From Lishizhenia tianjinensis (GTDB lineage: Bacteria > Bacteroidota > Bacteroidia > Flavobacteriales_D > Crocinitomicaceae): a stretch of DNA of 64,000 bases. The DNA lies in the NCBI GenBank assembly GCA_943330745.2, contig CALQIX020000009.1:48906-112905 (forward strand). The letters run 5' to 3'. Shown here piece after piece: positions 38,184-46,743 of the stretch (its first letter is position 1; each line of letters begins with the position of its first letter). Under the pieces are notes generated by a model. It saw only the letters and a list, made by a program, of their open reading frames with translations. It had not been told where the DNA came from and did no database searches. A program made the position numbers and the translations under genes.

Positions 38184-38213
38184 TTGAAAACAAGTATTTT
38201 AATTGTATTTTTA
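38184..38213 (+). promoter_or_regulatory. Promoter-like sequence for the repeat surface protein
   Basis: TTG (38184-38186), a 19-base spacer and TATTTTTA (38206-38213) match the Bacteroidota promoter in spacing and in 7 of 8 positions of the -7 element. The ATG at 38231 follows 17 bases later. The rest of the 222-base gap 38009-38230 shows no gene; I could not find a convincing promoter for the opposite gene in it. Confidence 0.45.
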
Positions 38214-38230
38214 TTCCAAAATTCTACTAC

Positions 38231-40453
38231 ATGTTTAAGCTCAAGTCAATTTGTTTTATTCTCTTCATTTTAATTTTCACTAGAACGTACAATTGGGGAC
38301 AAACTACCACGCAATTATCGAGTGCTTTTTGTCCGGGTACAGTTTCATCCATGGGTTCCAATATAACTTGTGTAGGTGTATCTGGAGCAATTGGGTATCG
38401 TTTTGAGGTAAGTAATATGTCAAACATTGTGATTGGCACATACAACGGGTATGCTGCGGGTACAACAAATAAATTTCGTTTCTCCTGGATGTCTGGATGC
38501 GCTGTATCATATGGAACAACTTACAAAATACGTGTTGCATTTACAACCAATGGATCCACATGGAGTGCTTATGGCTCTGCTTGCCAAGTTACAACACCCA
38601 CATCTCCAATTCAAATTAATCCCATTTTTTGCAGTACAACCATTGCAAGTATAGGATCCTCAATAACTTGTTTAACAAATCAAATGTGCGGACATCGTTT
38701 TCAAGTAACCGATCAAAGTACAGGAATCGTTGTAGGAGTCTATGATGCTATTGCTGGAGCCTTAGCAAATCCCGGTCGTTCGAAGTATGAATTTCGATTT
38801 TCTTGGATGCCTGGACTCATTAATGTTGGAACCATATATACCATTAACGTTGCTTTTTATAACGGAACAACAGCTACTTGGAGTCCTTACGGCCCTGGAT
38901 GTGATATTGAGACACCAACCCCTGTTCCTACACAGTTAACAACTACATTTTGTAATGATTCAGCTATTGCTACAGTAGGAACAAATATTTATTGTGATCC
39001 TGTACCTGGAACTATTCAATATCAGTTCATTGTTACAAATAGTACTTATGGGCCAATAGCTACCTTAAATAAGACCACAAACTCGTTTAAATTGCAAGAA
39101 TTAACGGCACAATCTTCTGCCCACCCTATGGCAGGACTTCAATATGATGTAGTTGTAAAAACAAAACAATTAACCACGGATCCCTTTGATAATCCGGGAA
39201 ATTCATGCTTTGTAAAACTGGTCGTACCAACCACAACAATTTCAACAAATGATTGTGGTAGAACCATTAATTACTTGCAACAAGACACCTTATTTTCGAT
39301 ACCACTTTCAGGTGTGCAATTTTATAAATACAGGCTATTTGACGGTGCTACATACCTCTATGATTCTGTTGTCATGCCATCCAGTTACAATGGGATTACC
39401 CTGCGTAAATTCCCTGGAATTCAATATTGCAAAACATACAGTATCTCTGTTAAGGTAAAAATGAATGGGACTTGGAGTCAATGGGGCCCAAGTTGCTCCA
39501 TTTCAACTGAATGCAATCCAATAACAGAACTTCGCCCAGGTTTTTGCGGAAGCACTGTTTCATCTTGTATGACAAATATTTATGTAAATTCATTAATATA
39601 TGGAACACCATATAGATATATGGTTCAATGGACACATCCCACATTAGGATTAATAACAGATTCTGTTGACATGGTAGGCTCAGGATTTAAATTAAGTAAC
39701 TTACCTCAAGCGTCAAAACTTGTGTACAATACCTTTTACTTCATTAAATGTAAAGTGTATATTGGTGGAGCATGGAAACCATGGGGACCTGGTTGCTTTG
39801 TCTTGTTGAATACGTCATCTACATTAACTGGATTTTGCAATTTAGCCGTTACCACAATGGGGACAAATGTTTATGCTTCATCGGTTGGCTGTGCATTGGA
39901 TTATAAGTTTAGATTAAACGGACCTGGACTCAGTAATTACGAACACAACCCAAGTACGATGACCAATCGTTTTCAGCCATCACAACTCATTTCAGCTGGC
40001 ATTCAGTACAACCAAACATATACAGTTGAAGTTGCATACCTAGTAAATGTAGCTGCTGGGTGGTCAGCATACGGACCTTCATGCTCTATAACTACACCTT
40101 CTGCCTTAATGCCCGATGAAACTATCTATGAATTAAATGGTACTGCAAAGGAATTTAATGAAGGAGAAAACATGGAGAATACCAATCAAAATAATTTATC
40201 GGAAGACGTGCAATTTGAATTTGTTATTTTTCCAAATCCAACAAATAATGACTTCACCTTAACCAAGTTAAATGAGGTAACATATAAATCCAACATTCGA
40301 ATTATAGACCAATTTGGAAAAACTATTGAGCAATGGAATGCCAATGAAATAAACGATGGGATTACCTTTGGATCTTCATATCCCCAAGGTTTTTATTTTG
40401 TAGAATTTGAATGTGAAAATATTCGAAAATCATATAAACTTGTAAAAATTTAG
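38231..40453 (+). CDS. Six-repeat cysteine-containing surface protein with type IX sorting domain
   Basis: This is a secreted protein of 740 residues. After a signal peptide (1-24) come six imperfect repeats of about 100 residues (from about 25 to 630), each of the form F/DC...GTNI..., YRF-V, Y-V-V, WS-YGPSC...T-P. A pair of cysteines is kept in most repeats. An acidic, Asn-rich linker follows, then a C-terminal type A sorting domain: FPNPTNNDFTL, then a GKTIEQW strand, then GFYFVEFE and YKLVKI. The sorting domain predicts export by the type IX system and trimming by PorU. Function is unknown; adhesion or matrix attachment are possibilities. It sits alone on the plus strand between two minus-strand polysaccharide blocks. 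Confidence 0.85.
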   Translation: MFKLKSICFILFILIFTRTYNWGQTTTQLSSAFCPGTVSSMGSNITCVGVSGAIGYRFEVSNMSNIVIGTYNGYAAGTTNKFRFSWMSGCAVSYGTTYKIRVAFTTNGSTWSAYGSACQVTTPTSPIQINPIFCSTTIASIGSSITCLTNQMCGHRFQVTDQSTGIVVGVYDAIAGALANPGRSKYEFRFSWMPGLINVGTIYTINVAFYNGTTATWSPYGPGCDIETPTPVPTQLTTTFCNDSAIATVGTNIYCDPVPGTIQYQFIVTNSTYGPIATLNKTTNSFKLQELTAQSSAHPMAGLQYDVVVKTKQLTTDPFDNPGNSCFVKLVVPTTTISTNDCGRTINYLQQDTLFSIPLSGVQFYKYRLFDGATYLYDSVVMPSSYNGITLRKFPGIQYCKTYSISVKVKMNGTWSQWGPSCSISTECNPITELRPGFCGSTVSSCMTNIYVNSLIYGTPYRYMVQWTHPTLGLITDSVDMVGSGFKLSNLPQASKLVYNTFYFIKCKVYIGGAWKPWGPGCFVLLNTSSTLTGFCNLAVTTMGTNVYASSVGCALDYKFRLNGPGLSNYEHNPSTMTNRFQPSQLISAGIQYNQTYTVEVAYLVNVAAGWSAYGPSCSITTPSALMPDETIYELNGTAKEFNEGENMENTNQNNLSEDVQFEFVIFPNPTNNDFTLTKLNEVTYKSNIRIIDQFGKTIEQWNANEINDGITFGSSYPQGFYFVEFECENIRKSYKLVKI

Positions 40454-40467
40454 TATTTATTAAAAAT

Positions 40468-40505
40468 AAAAAAGGCGTTGATTCATGTGAATCAACGCCT
40501 TTTTT
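40468..40505. terminator. Strong bidirectional intrinsic terminator
   Basis: A perfect 12-base inverted repeat (GGCGTTGATTCA and TGAATCAACGCC) with a 2-base centre is flanked by six A on the left and six T on the right, so it works on both strands. It separates the convergent repeat protein gene and the last gene of the 22-gene polysaccharide run. Confidence 0.9.
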
Positions 40506-40519
40506 GTAGCTACTTTTAT

Positions 40520-41281
40520 CTATTTACTTCTTAGACTAATTAATATTCTCTTGATTACATTTTTAATTTTTTGGCTAACCAATTCAATAAGCCATTGAAA
40601 CGGTTGATTACTCCAGCGTTGTGGATGAAACGTGAACATAATAACAGAAGGCATACGATTTCCCTGAAATGAACTAATAATTTGGTCAGTTTTAGAAAAT
40701 TTTAAATCAAACGAGGATGTTACTTTGTCTCTAACACTAACGCCCTTATTATCCCACGTTCGACCGGTATCTGTTAAATAATATACACTTGAATAATTCG
40801 TATCAAAATACGGTTCACCCAATATTCCAAAAGATTGATAATCATGTTTTTGCCATAACTTTTTATTATCGTATCTAGATAAAGGACTTCCATGCATGCA
40901 AATTGTATTTACCGGCACCAACTTCCTCAATTTTGAAAGATTTCTTTTAAAATCTTTAATCGCCAAATCCATATTTCCTTTGGCAACAGTTAAGTTCTCG
41001 TAATGATAACCTATTTCATGTCCCATTTTATTTATTTTCAACATGATGGACTCATCCCAACTAGCTGCCACTGCGCGAAAATAATAAACCCCTTTTATCC
41101 CAAGATTATATTGAATCTCGGCAAACAGTAAAGAATTTCCTGGTTTTAAATCAACGTCATGTCTCAAAATCACCACCTTTTCTTTTGGGTTACGTAAAAA
41201 TTCTTCGTAAGTCTGAAATGAGTAACCAGCATCCCTCATAGAATTTAATAGTAACTGATATTTCTTAACAGTAAAATCCAT
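40520..41281 (-). CDS. Polysaccharide deacetylase-like protein
   Basis: This is a 253-residue protein with NodB-like features: RHDVD at 40-44 in place of TFDDG, a His pair (H88 in MGHEIGYHYE and H93) that could bind metal, and a later MHGS segment and HPQRW that resemble further carbohydrate-esterase motifs. It could deacetylate an N-acetyl sugar of the repeat unit. The first motif differs from the classic one, so this is a divergent member. It is the last gene of the run, and its ATG overlaps the DUF354 gene stop by one base. Confidence 0.68.
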   Translation of the reverse strand: MDFTVKKYQLLLNSMRDAGYSFQTYEEFLRNPKEKVVILRHDVDLKPGNSLLFAEIQYNLGIKGVYYFRAVAASWDESIMLKINKMGHEIGYHYENLTVAKGNMDLAIKDFKRNLSKLRKLVPVNTICMHGSPLSRYDNKKLWQKHDYQSFGILGEPYFDTNYSSVYYLTDTGRTWDNKGVSVRDKVTSSFDLKFSKTDQIISSFQGNRMPSVIMFTFHPQRWSNQPFQWLIELVSQKIKNVIKRILISLRSK

Positions 41282-42363
41282 TAATTAAAATTCTTAATAA
41301 ATTCAGGATTAGTAATTATTCTTGTATTGCTCTCCGGAAATTCAACAATAAACCATTTTAAAAATTCGGATGCATCGATTTTATCTTTTAGGTATTCGGA
41401 CTGCTTTTGTTTACACCCCATATTTTCTTTTCCTTTTTTCGCAATAAAAATGGCTTGTTTGATGGCTTTCTCTTGTTCCTCCAAGTTACTTTTGAATTGA
41501 AAAAAAAGACCGTATTTTTCTAAATCTGCCCCATTACCTGACCAAATTGAATTAACAAAAACCGAAGGCGAACCTAATATTGCAGCCTCAGCAGCCATTG
41601 AAGCGCCTTCGCCAAAAAATAATGATGCATGGTTAAGAACAGAATGAATTTTATCATATGGAACGGTTAAGCGAAACTGTTCTAATTCTTTGGGCAATTC
41701 CCCTTCAGAGGAAATAAAAACAGGCATGAGCGCACTCATTTCATTAACAATTCTCAATTTATTTTCAATGGTTAATCCTTGAATTCCTTGATCATGATAG
41801 GCGTCCCAATTAATAAAACGGAGAAGTGCAAAATTTGCATTTTGTGGAATTCCAAGAAGTGAATAAATAGAATGATCCGGTACAAAATGATTAGGGTGTA
41901 AATAAAATAATTCAATATTACTTGGGATTCTAAGCTGATTTTTTGTTAATTCCCTTCCAAAAGTTGTAGAGGTGATTAACACATCAATGAATTTAGAAAA
42001 AATTGTGTCATAGATTCCAGATACTTCGGTATCTGCCAATCCGATGTGTTTTTTTCTCCTGATCTTACTTGCAATTGCTGCGTATGGAGAAACACGGGAA
42101 ACAACAATATCCACTTTTTCCCTTTTCATTAGTCTAACGATTTTCAAAGAATTTGAAATCAAATGAACTATTTTAGAAAAGGTGCCTTTTTTAGGTCTAC
42201 TAAGTTCAATCGCTTGAATCCCATAAAGTTCAAGTAATTCGAAGCTAATATCTTTTTTGGAGGATGCCCAAACCACTTTATGCCCTTCCTTTTCAAGCAA
42301 TTGCTTCACAATTCTAAAATTATGGATTTGTGCAGGATGACCTGTTACAAACAAAATGGTCAT
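41281..42363 (-). CDS. DUF354 family protein (GT-B-like)
   Basis: This is a 360-residue protein of the DUF354 family, found in polysaccharide clusters. It opens MTILFVTGHPAQIHNFR, then shows a Rossmann-like GT-B pattern: VSRVSPYAAIASKI, HIGLADTEVS, and a donor-site-like SLFFGEGASMAAEAAILGSPSVFV near 260-285. The function is not established; a glycosyltransferase or nucleotide-sugar-binding role is possible from the fold. It overlaps the upstream ATP-grasp gene by four bases (ATGA). Confidence 0.75.
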   Translation of the reverse strand: MTILFVTGHPAQIHNFRIVKQLLEKEGHKVVWASSKKDISFELLELYGIQAIELSRPKKGTFSKIVHLISNSLKIVRLMKREKVDIVVSRVSPYAAIASKIRRKKHIGLADTEVSGIYDTIFSKFIDVLITSTTFGRELTKNQLRIPSNIELFYLHPNHFVPDHSIYSLLGIPQNANFALLRFINWDAYHDQGIQGLTIENKLRIVNEMSALMPVFISSEGELPKELEQFRLTVPYDKIHSVLNHASLFFGEGASMAAEAAILGSPSVFVNSIWSGNGADLEKYGLFFQFKSNLEEQEKAIKQAIFIAKKGKENMGCKQKQSEYLKDKIDASEFLKWFIVEFPESNTRIITNPEFIKNFN

Positions 42364-43508
42364 CTTTTCTGTAGAAATTTAGTAGCAAGAATAATATACA
42401 TCCAAAATGGTTTAGGATCATTTTTCTTAAATAAAGCATTTACTTTCACTTTTCCTCGGTTCATCCAAATTTCGGAAATAGCTATTTTACCTAAAAAGAG
42501 ACCTTTTATCATAAAATATAAATTAGTAATCGGATTATACCAAACACTATTTATCACATAATTAGTTGGAAAATTAATTGGATTAGACTGGGAATAATCA
42601 TAGGCGATTTTCGCATAATTCACCCCACATTCTTTGGCTAAATCTACCCAAAGCCAAGAACGTGCATTCATCTCGATTAATTTATATTGCTGGTCACGTT
42701 CATCTTTCAAAAATTCAATTTCACAAATCCCAGTATAATTGAGCGCTTTTAATAACTGACTCCCAAATGTCAAAACTCCCGGATCAGAAATACTTTCTGC
42801 CAAGGTTGCAGTACCAAAACGCAACGGATGCTCTCTCAGTTTTTGTCCAATCCAATAAGTCTTAATTATTCCTTTAACAGCAAAAGCAGTAAATGAAATA
42901 GTTTTGTTTTTTATATGATAAGGAATAAGTTCCTGCGTAAAGGTTTCACTCAACGAAATTCGTTTTTGAATAGAATTTAAATTTTTAACCAACTCTACGG
43001 AATTTAAGGAAACAATCACCTTCCTTTTCATTTTTTTATAAAAATTTAATCCGTTATTTCCTTTTGTAAGTATTGGGAATGTTAAATTCACTGGAGAATG
43101 GGGGTGCTCAAGCTTTTCAAAAGAAGGAACTGGAATTTTCAACGCAAGAGCTAAATTCAACAATTCAAGTTTATTGTAAATTTTATTTATTGTTTCAATT
43201 TCATCCGTTATCAATTGATAGTGATGTGCTAAATTTTCGCGATGTGATGATATTGAAAAAACTGCGTGATCGTTTGAGGGTAAAAGCAACCAACCTTTTA
43301 AATCATGCTTAATTGCTATTTCTTCTAAAAAGGGAACGAATTCATCCGAAGAATAATTGGGACATTGTAAAAAAAATTGGCAATATTTTGAATATTGAGC
43401 CAAACATTTTCCGGTGTCAATTACCCAAACAGGAATACCTAATTCACCCAATGCGCGTACATTAGACAATCCTTGAACATGTCCCTCTATGATAATTACC
43501 CCTTTCAA
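42360..43508 (-). CDS. ATP-grasp ligase, carbamoyl-phosphate-synthetase-like type
   Basis: This is a 382-residue protein with an N-terminal preATP-grasp-like fold and a central ATP-grasp domain (YIPYHIKNKTISFTAFAVKG..., ending EIEFLKDERDQQYKLIEMNARSW). NARxW is the Mg-binding Asn/Glu loop of ATP-grasp enzymes. These enzymes join a carboxylate to an amine or thiol using ATP. The start appears to be TTG, directly after the TAA stop of the upstream glycosyltransferase gene and in the same frame. Amino acids or small amines are the usual partners; here the acceptor might be an amino sugar. Confidence 0.7.
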   Translation of the reverse strand: MKGVIIIEGHVQGLSNVRALGELGIPVWVIDTGKCLAQYSKYCQFFLQCPNYSSDEFVPFLEEIAIKHDLKGWLLLPSNDHAVFSISSHRENLAHHYQLITDEIETINKIYNKLELLNLALALKIPVPSFEKLEHPHSPVNLTFPILTKGNNGLNFYKKMKRKVIVSLNSVELVKNLNSIQKRISLSETFTQELIPYHIKNKTISFTAFAVKGIIKTYWIGQKLREHPLRFGTATLAESISDPGVLTFGSQLLKALNYTGICEIEFLKDERDQQYKLIEMNARSWLWVDLAKECGVNYAKIAYDYSQSNPINFPTNYVINSVWYNPITNLYFMIKGLFLGKIAISEIWMNRGKVKVNALFKKNDPKPFWMYIILATKFLQKR

Positions 43509-44429
43509 TTATGATTTATAAACTTGAATGATTCTTTTTGCAATTGATTTAGAATCCAAGTTTAACTCCATTAGTTTTTTTCTTCCGTTGGTAGCGTTAT
43601 TGTTAGCAGAAAAATTTAATGCATTCATTATAGAACTAGCTATCGTTTCTTTGTCCCAATTCGTAACATAACTTCCCTCAACACCTTCTAATAACCAGTC
43701 TACATCCCCAACATTTGTTGAGACAATTGGGCGTTCGCATGCCATGGCTTCCTTTATTATGTTTGGTGAACCTTCCCAAAGTGAAGTAAGAAGAACGCAT
43801 GATGTTTTTTTTATTTCTCGAATGGTTTGTTCATGAGAAACTCCATGGATTACTTTAAATTGAACATTCTCATCCAATTTTTTCACTATTTCAATTGCTT
43901 CATAGGCCAATTGAACGTTTTTCGATGGTCGATCGGGATCAGCAGCAAAGAGAATGGTTTTCAATTCTGGAATAATCTCTTCAGCAAACAGGCCTAAATT
44001 AACTCCATTTGGAATAATAACAGGTGATTCGGTTCGTAAATCTTTTGACATTTTTTGAGATTTAACTATAGTCACATCCCAAACAAACCGAATAAAAAAC
44101 CGAATAAAAGAACCTTTAATTCCTTTTACTTGAGAATCACTTCCCATTAAAGAAACCACTTTTTTTGGTTTAGTCAAAAACAAAGAAGACAGAGACATGA
44201 GAATTCCAGAAAGAGAATAATGAGCATGTATAACATTATATTTTCCAGATGTAATTTTCTTCCTAAGGCGATAATAATTTTTTAAATATCCTCTGAATCC
44301 TTTACCCTGAATTAAAAAATAATCAATCTCAACACCTTCTTCTATAAGTGATTTAGCCTGATTGACAATTAAAATACTCGGTTGGCCATTCGTTTTATTC
44401 CCACTGCAAACAAATAACACCTTCATCAT
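43509..44429 (-). CDS. Family 4 glycosyltransferase
   Basis: This is a 306-residue GT-B glycosyltransferase, shorter than most GT4 members. The N-terminal acceptor part has VIHAHYSLSGILMSL and VSLMGSDSQVKG. The C-terminal donor site has SLWEGSPNIIKEAMACERPIVSTNVGDV, the E-x7-E signature. The sugar and linkage cannot be predicted. Two ATG codons in a row (44429 and 44426) are both possible starts; the second gives an ATGA overlap with the upstream gene. Confidence 0.85.
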   Translation of the reverse strand: MMKVLFVCSGNKTNGQPSILIVNQAKSLIEEGVEIDYFLIQGKGFRGYLKNYYRLRKKITSGKYNVIHAHYSLSGILMSLSSLFLTKPKKVVSLMGSDSQVKGIKGSFIRFFIRFVWDVTIVKSQKMSKDLRTESPVIIPNGVNLGLFAEEIIPELKTILFAADPDRPSKNVQLAYEAIEIVKKLDENVQFKVIHGVSHEQTIREIKKTSCVLLTSLWEGSPNIIKEAMACERPIVSTNVGDVDWLLEGVEGSYVTNWDKETIASSIMNALNFSANNNATNGRKKLMELNLDSKSIAKRIIQVYKS

Positions 44430-45478
44430 TTGTTTCCAGAATGAAAATTATCTAAAGCAGCATCTAAACGCAGATTGAAAGACTCATTGGAATTAAAATC
44501 ACCCGGCAAAAACTCCCATGAATTTTCATTCATTACGTATTTACCAATCACTCCGTCGACTTTCATTTGAAAAGTATCGGATTGACCAAATATGCACTGC
44601 ATTTCATTAATTAAATAATTCCCATCAGAGGATTCAAAAAGATCAACAGCCTGGGATTTAAAATTAAATTTATCCGTTAATTCTTTTACAAAATCCAATA
44701 ATTTAAAGGGTGGATTTGAATATTCTTTTGTCAAGGAACCACTCGTCATTTTACCCAACAATAACTTTTTGTGCGCAAAAAAAGAATCTCCTATTCGAAC
44801 AACACGCCACTCAAAATCATGCGGAATATATTTTTGGAACAAGACAAAATCTGTTTGACTATCGAAAGCGCGCGCTTTGTAGGTATTATACTTTAAAATA
44901 ATTCGTTTCGGGTGTAGTAACAATTTGAATCCGCGTTGTAGAATCTTTCCCTTTTTCAAATTAGGTCCTACACGTTTTTCAGATCCTGTGCCGTGAAATG
45001 TATTTAAAATATATTCTAAAAGTTGTTTCTGATTTTCAAGAATAACGACGCCACTACCCGATGCACCAATATTAGTTTTTGCCACCAATGGAAAATGAAC
45101 TTGCTTTTCCGCATAAGCCATTGCCTCTTTTTCAAAATAAAAAACCAGTGTTTCCGGATGCGGTAAATTATTAGCATTCAACCAATAAGAAAAATAGCGT
45201 TTGTTTTCATATATTTTCACCTCTTCTAGGGTTGGAAAACATGGGATATTTAGTTCTTTAACTAAAATTTCCAATCGCTCATCATACATTAATTTGAATG
45301 GAGCTGTTAATCCTGATGGCCGCGTAAGTAGTAAATCAGGATTTGCTAAACGGATTTGCTTCAACCAATCATGCCTAGAAAGATCAATAACTGAAAAATC
45401 AATCAAACGGTTTTGACAAGCTTTTACCCATCTATCCTCAGAATGCGGCATTTCATTTTTTAGGATTACTACTTTCAT
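44426..45478 (-). CDS. ATP-grasp ligase, RimK-like type
   Basis: This is a 350-residue protein. The visible ATP-grasp pattern has PLVAKTNIGASGSGVVIL (phosphate-binding loop and Lys), QKYIPHDFEWRVVRIG, and a C-terminal QAVDLFESSDGNYLINEMQC with acidic metal ligands. The fold resembles RimK, glutathione synthetase and similar carboxylate-amine ligases. It overlaps the asparagine-synthetase-like gene by four bases (ATGA). A second ATP-grasp enzyme is encoded two genes away. Confidence 0.72.
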   Translation of the reverse strand: MKVVILKNEMPHSEDRWVKACQNRLIDFSVIDLSRHDWLKQIRLANPDLLLTRPSGLTAPFKLMYDERLEILVKELNIPCFPTLEEVKIYENKRYFSYWLNANNLPHPETLVFYFEKEAMAYAEKQVHFPLVAKTNIGASGSGVVILENQKQLLEYILNTFHGTGSEKRVGPNLKKGKILQRGFKLLLHPKRIILKYNTYKARAFDSQTDFVLFQKYIPHDFEWRVVRIGDSFFAHKKLLLGKMTSGSLTKEYSNPPFKLLDFVKELTDKFNFKSQAVDLFESSDGNYLINEMQCIFGQSDTFQMKVDGVIGKYVMNENSWEFLPGDFNSNESFNLRLDAALDNFHSGNK

Positions 45479-46743
45479 TTTTGAATAAGCTTTGCTTTTA
45501 AAAGTAAATCAAAAAAAATAGGATTCGAGAATTTATGCCAATAACCTTCAGTCGTATTATGATCTGTGTTTGCTAATGCAGCAAAGTATGCTTCTTTATC
45601 GTATATCTCCCAAACCTCTGAGGATAAATTACTTGCCTTTGAACGCACATAATCGATATACCATTTATCGTATTTAAAAGATGGAGAATTCTTATTCAAT
45701 TTTAGATACTTAATTAATACTCTCTTACCTAAATAAAATAATTTCCCATTCAAAAAATCACTTGGTTTATATCCATTAGCTAACTTGATGTTTAATAATT
45801 TTGGCTCTAGTTGCCTTAATAGTTCACAATACAAAGCTGGATCGCTTAATTTATTCAAACCACCCCTCTTTTTTCGTGTATAATGGTATGGAGTCTGTGC
45901 TAAAACGGTTTGAAATTCTTGGGTCATGTAAATTGGTACAACGTCATTTACAAATGATTTATAAATCTGGAGATCTTGTGCATGATGAATGTTCGCAACT
46001 AAATCATACAAGAAATAAAAGATACGATTTTCTTTATTTGATGATCCAACGTTCATTTTTTTTAACTCTTCTATGATTTCTTCTGTTCTATTTTCTTGAA
46101 TAAAATAAGTCTTCAATACCGAATCAATTGATCCTGATAGATCTAATTTCTCCGTATTCCAATTTTGAAAAAATGAAGATGAAAAATAATTATTATAGGA
46201 TAATCCTCGTATACTTTCTCCTCCAAAATGACCAGTAAATAAAACCTTTACAGAAAATTCTTTTGTGAATTCAGCTATTGCAGCGGTACGATGGGCTCTG
46301 TGTAAATATACATTACCCGCTCCAATCTCAAGTGTTTTGTTTACCCAGCTATCGTACCATTCTTTCGTAGGTTCTTGTTGAACTACGTGAAGGAACTTCA
46401 ATCCAAACTTTTGACAAATTTCATGAGCAATTTTAATATCATTATTTCGGGCATCACCATAAGTAAAACAAATAGGTTTCCGTTTCAATTTTAAAAGTGC
46501 AGCCAAAATAATTCGAGAGTCAAAACCACCTGTTAAGGTCAAAGCAATTTCATTATCCTCAACTTCCTTCGTTGCATTTTCAACGAGATTGATTAAAACA
46601 GTATAAACATCATCAATTGTTTTGGTTGGGGATTGATTGATTTTATCATAGATATCATCTGAATCAATAAACCTATCCTGTACTGACTGAATATCATGGT
46701 GAAATAAACTAAAAAAAGACAAATCTAAATTAGTTAACCTCAT
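45475..46743 (-). CDS. Asparagine-synthetase-like protein without glutaminase domain
   Basis: This is a 422-residue protein from the ATG at 46743 (an earlier TTG is in frame). The PP-loop TGGFDSR at about 71-77 corresponds to SGGxDS of the ATP-pyrophosphatase (synthetase) domain of AsnB. A GDARNNDIKIAHEICQKFGLKF segment and a helical C-terminal domain follow. The N-terminal nucleophilic Cys and class-II glutaminase domain are missing: only about 70 residues precede the PP-loop. Ammonia, or an amine, would therefore have to come from elsewhere. Such proteins are common in polysaccharide loci, but the reactions are mostly unknown. Confidence 0.8.
   Translation of the reverse strand: MRLTNLDLSFFSLFHHDIQSVQDRFIDSDDIYDKINQSPTKTIDDVYTVLINLVENATKEVEDNEIALTLTGGFDSRIILAALLKLKRKPICFTYGDARNNDIKIAHEICQKFGLKFLHVVQQEPTKEWYDSWVNKTLEIGAGNVYLHRAHRTAAIAEFTKEFSVKVLFTGHFGGESIRGLSYNNYFSSSFFQNWNTEKLDLSGSIDSVLKTYFIQENRTEEIIEELKKMNVGSSNKENRIFYFLYDLVANIHHAQDLQIYKSFVNDVVPIYMTQEFQTVLAQTPYHYTRKKRGGLNKLSDPALYCELLRQLEPKLLNIKLANGYKPSDFLNGKLFYLGKRVLIKYLKLNKNSPSFKYDKWYIDYVRSKASNLSSEVWEIYDKEAYFAALANTDHNTTEGYWHKFSNPIFFDLLLKAKLIQK

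Noticed and set aside
38009..38230. A small gene or RNA in the longest intergenic gap
   Set aside because: I saw no open frame with a signal or domain and no stable hairpin; only a promoter-like sequence for the plus-strand gene.
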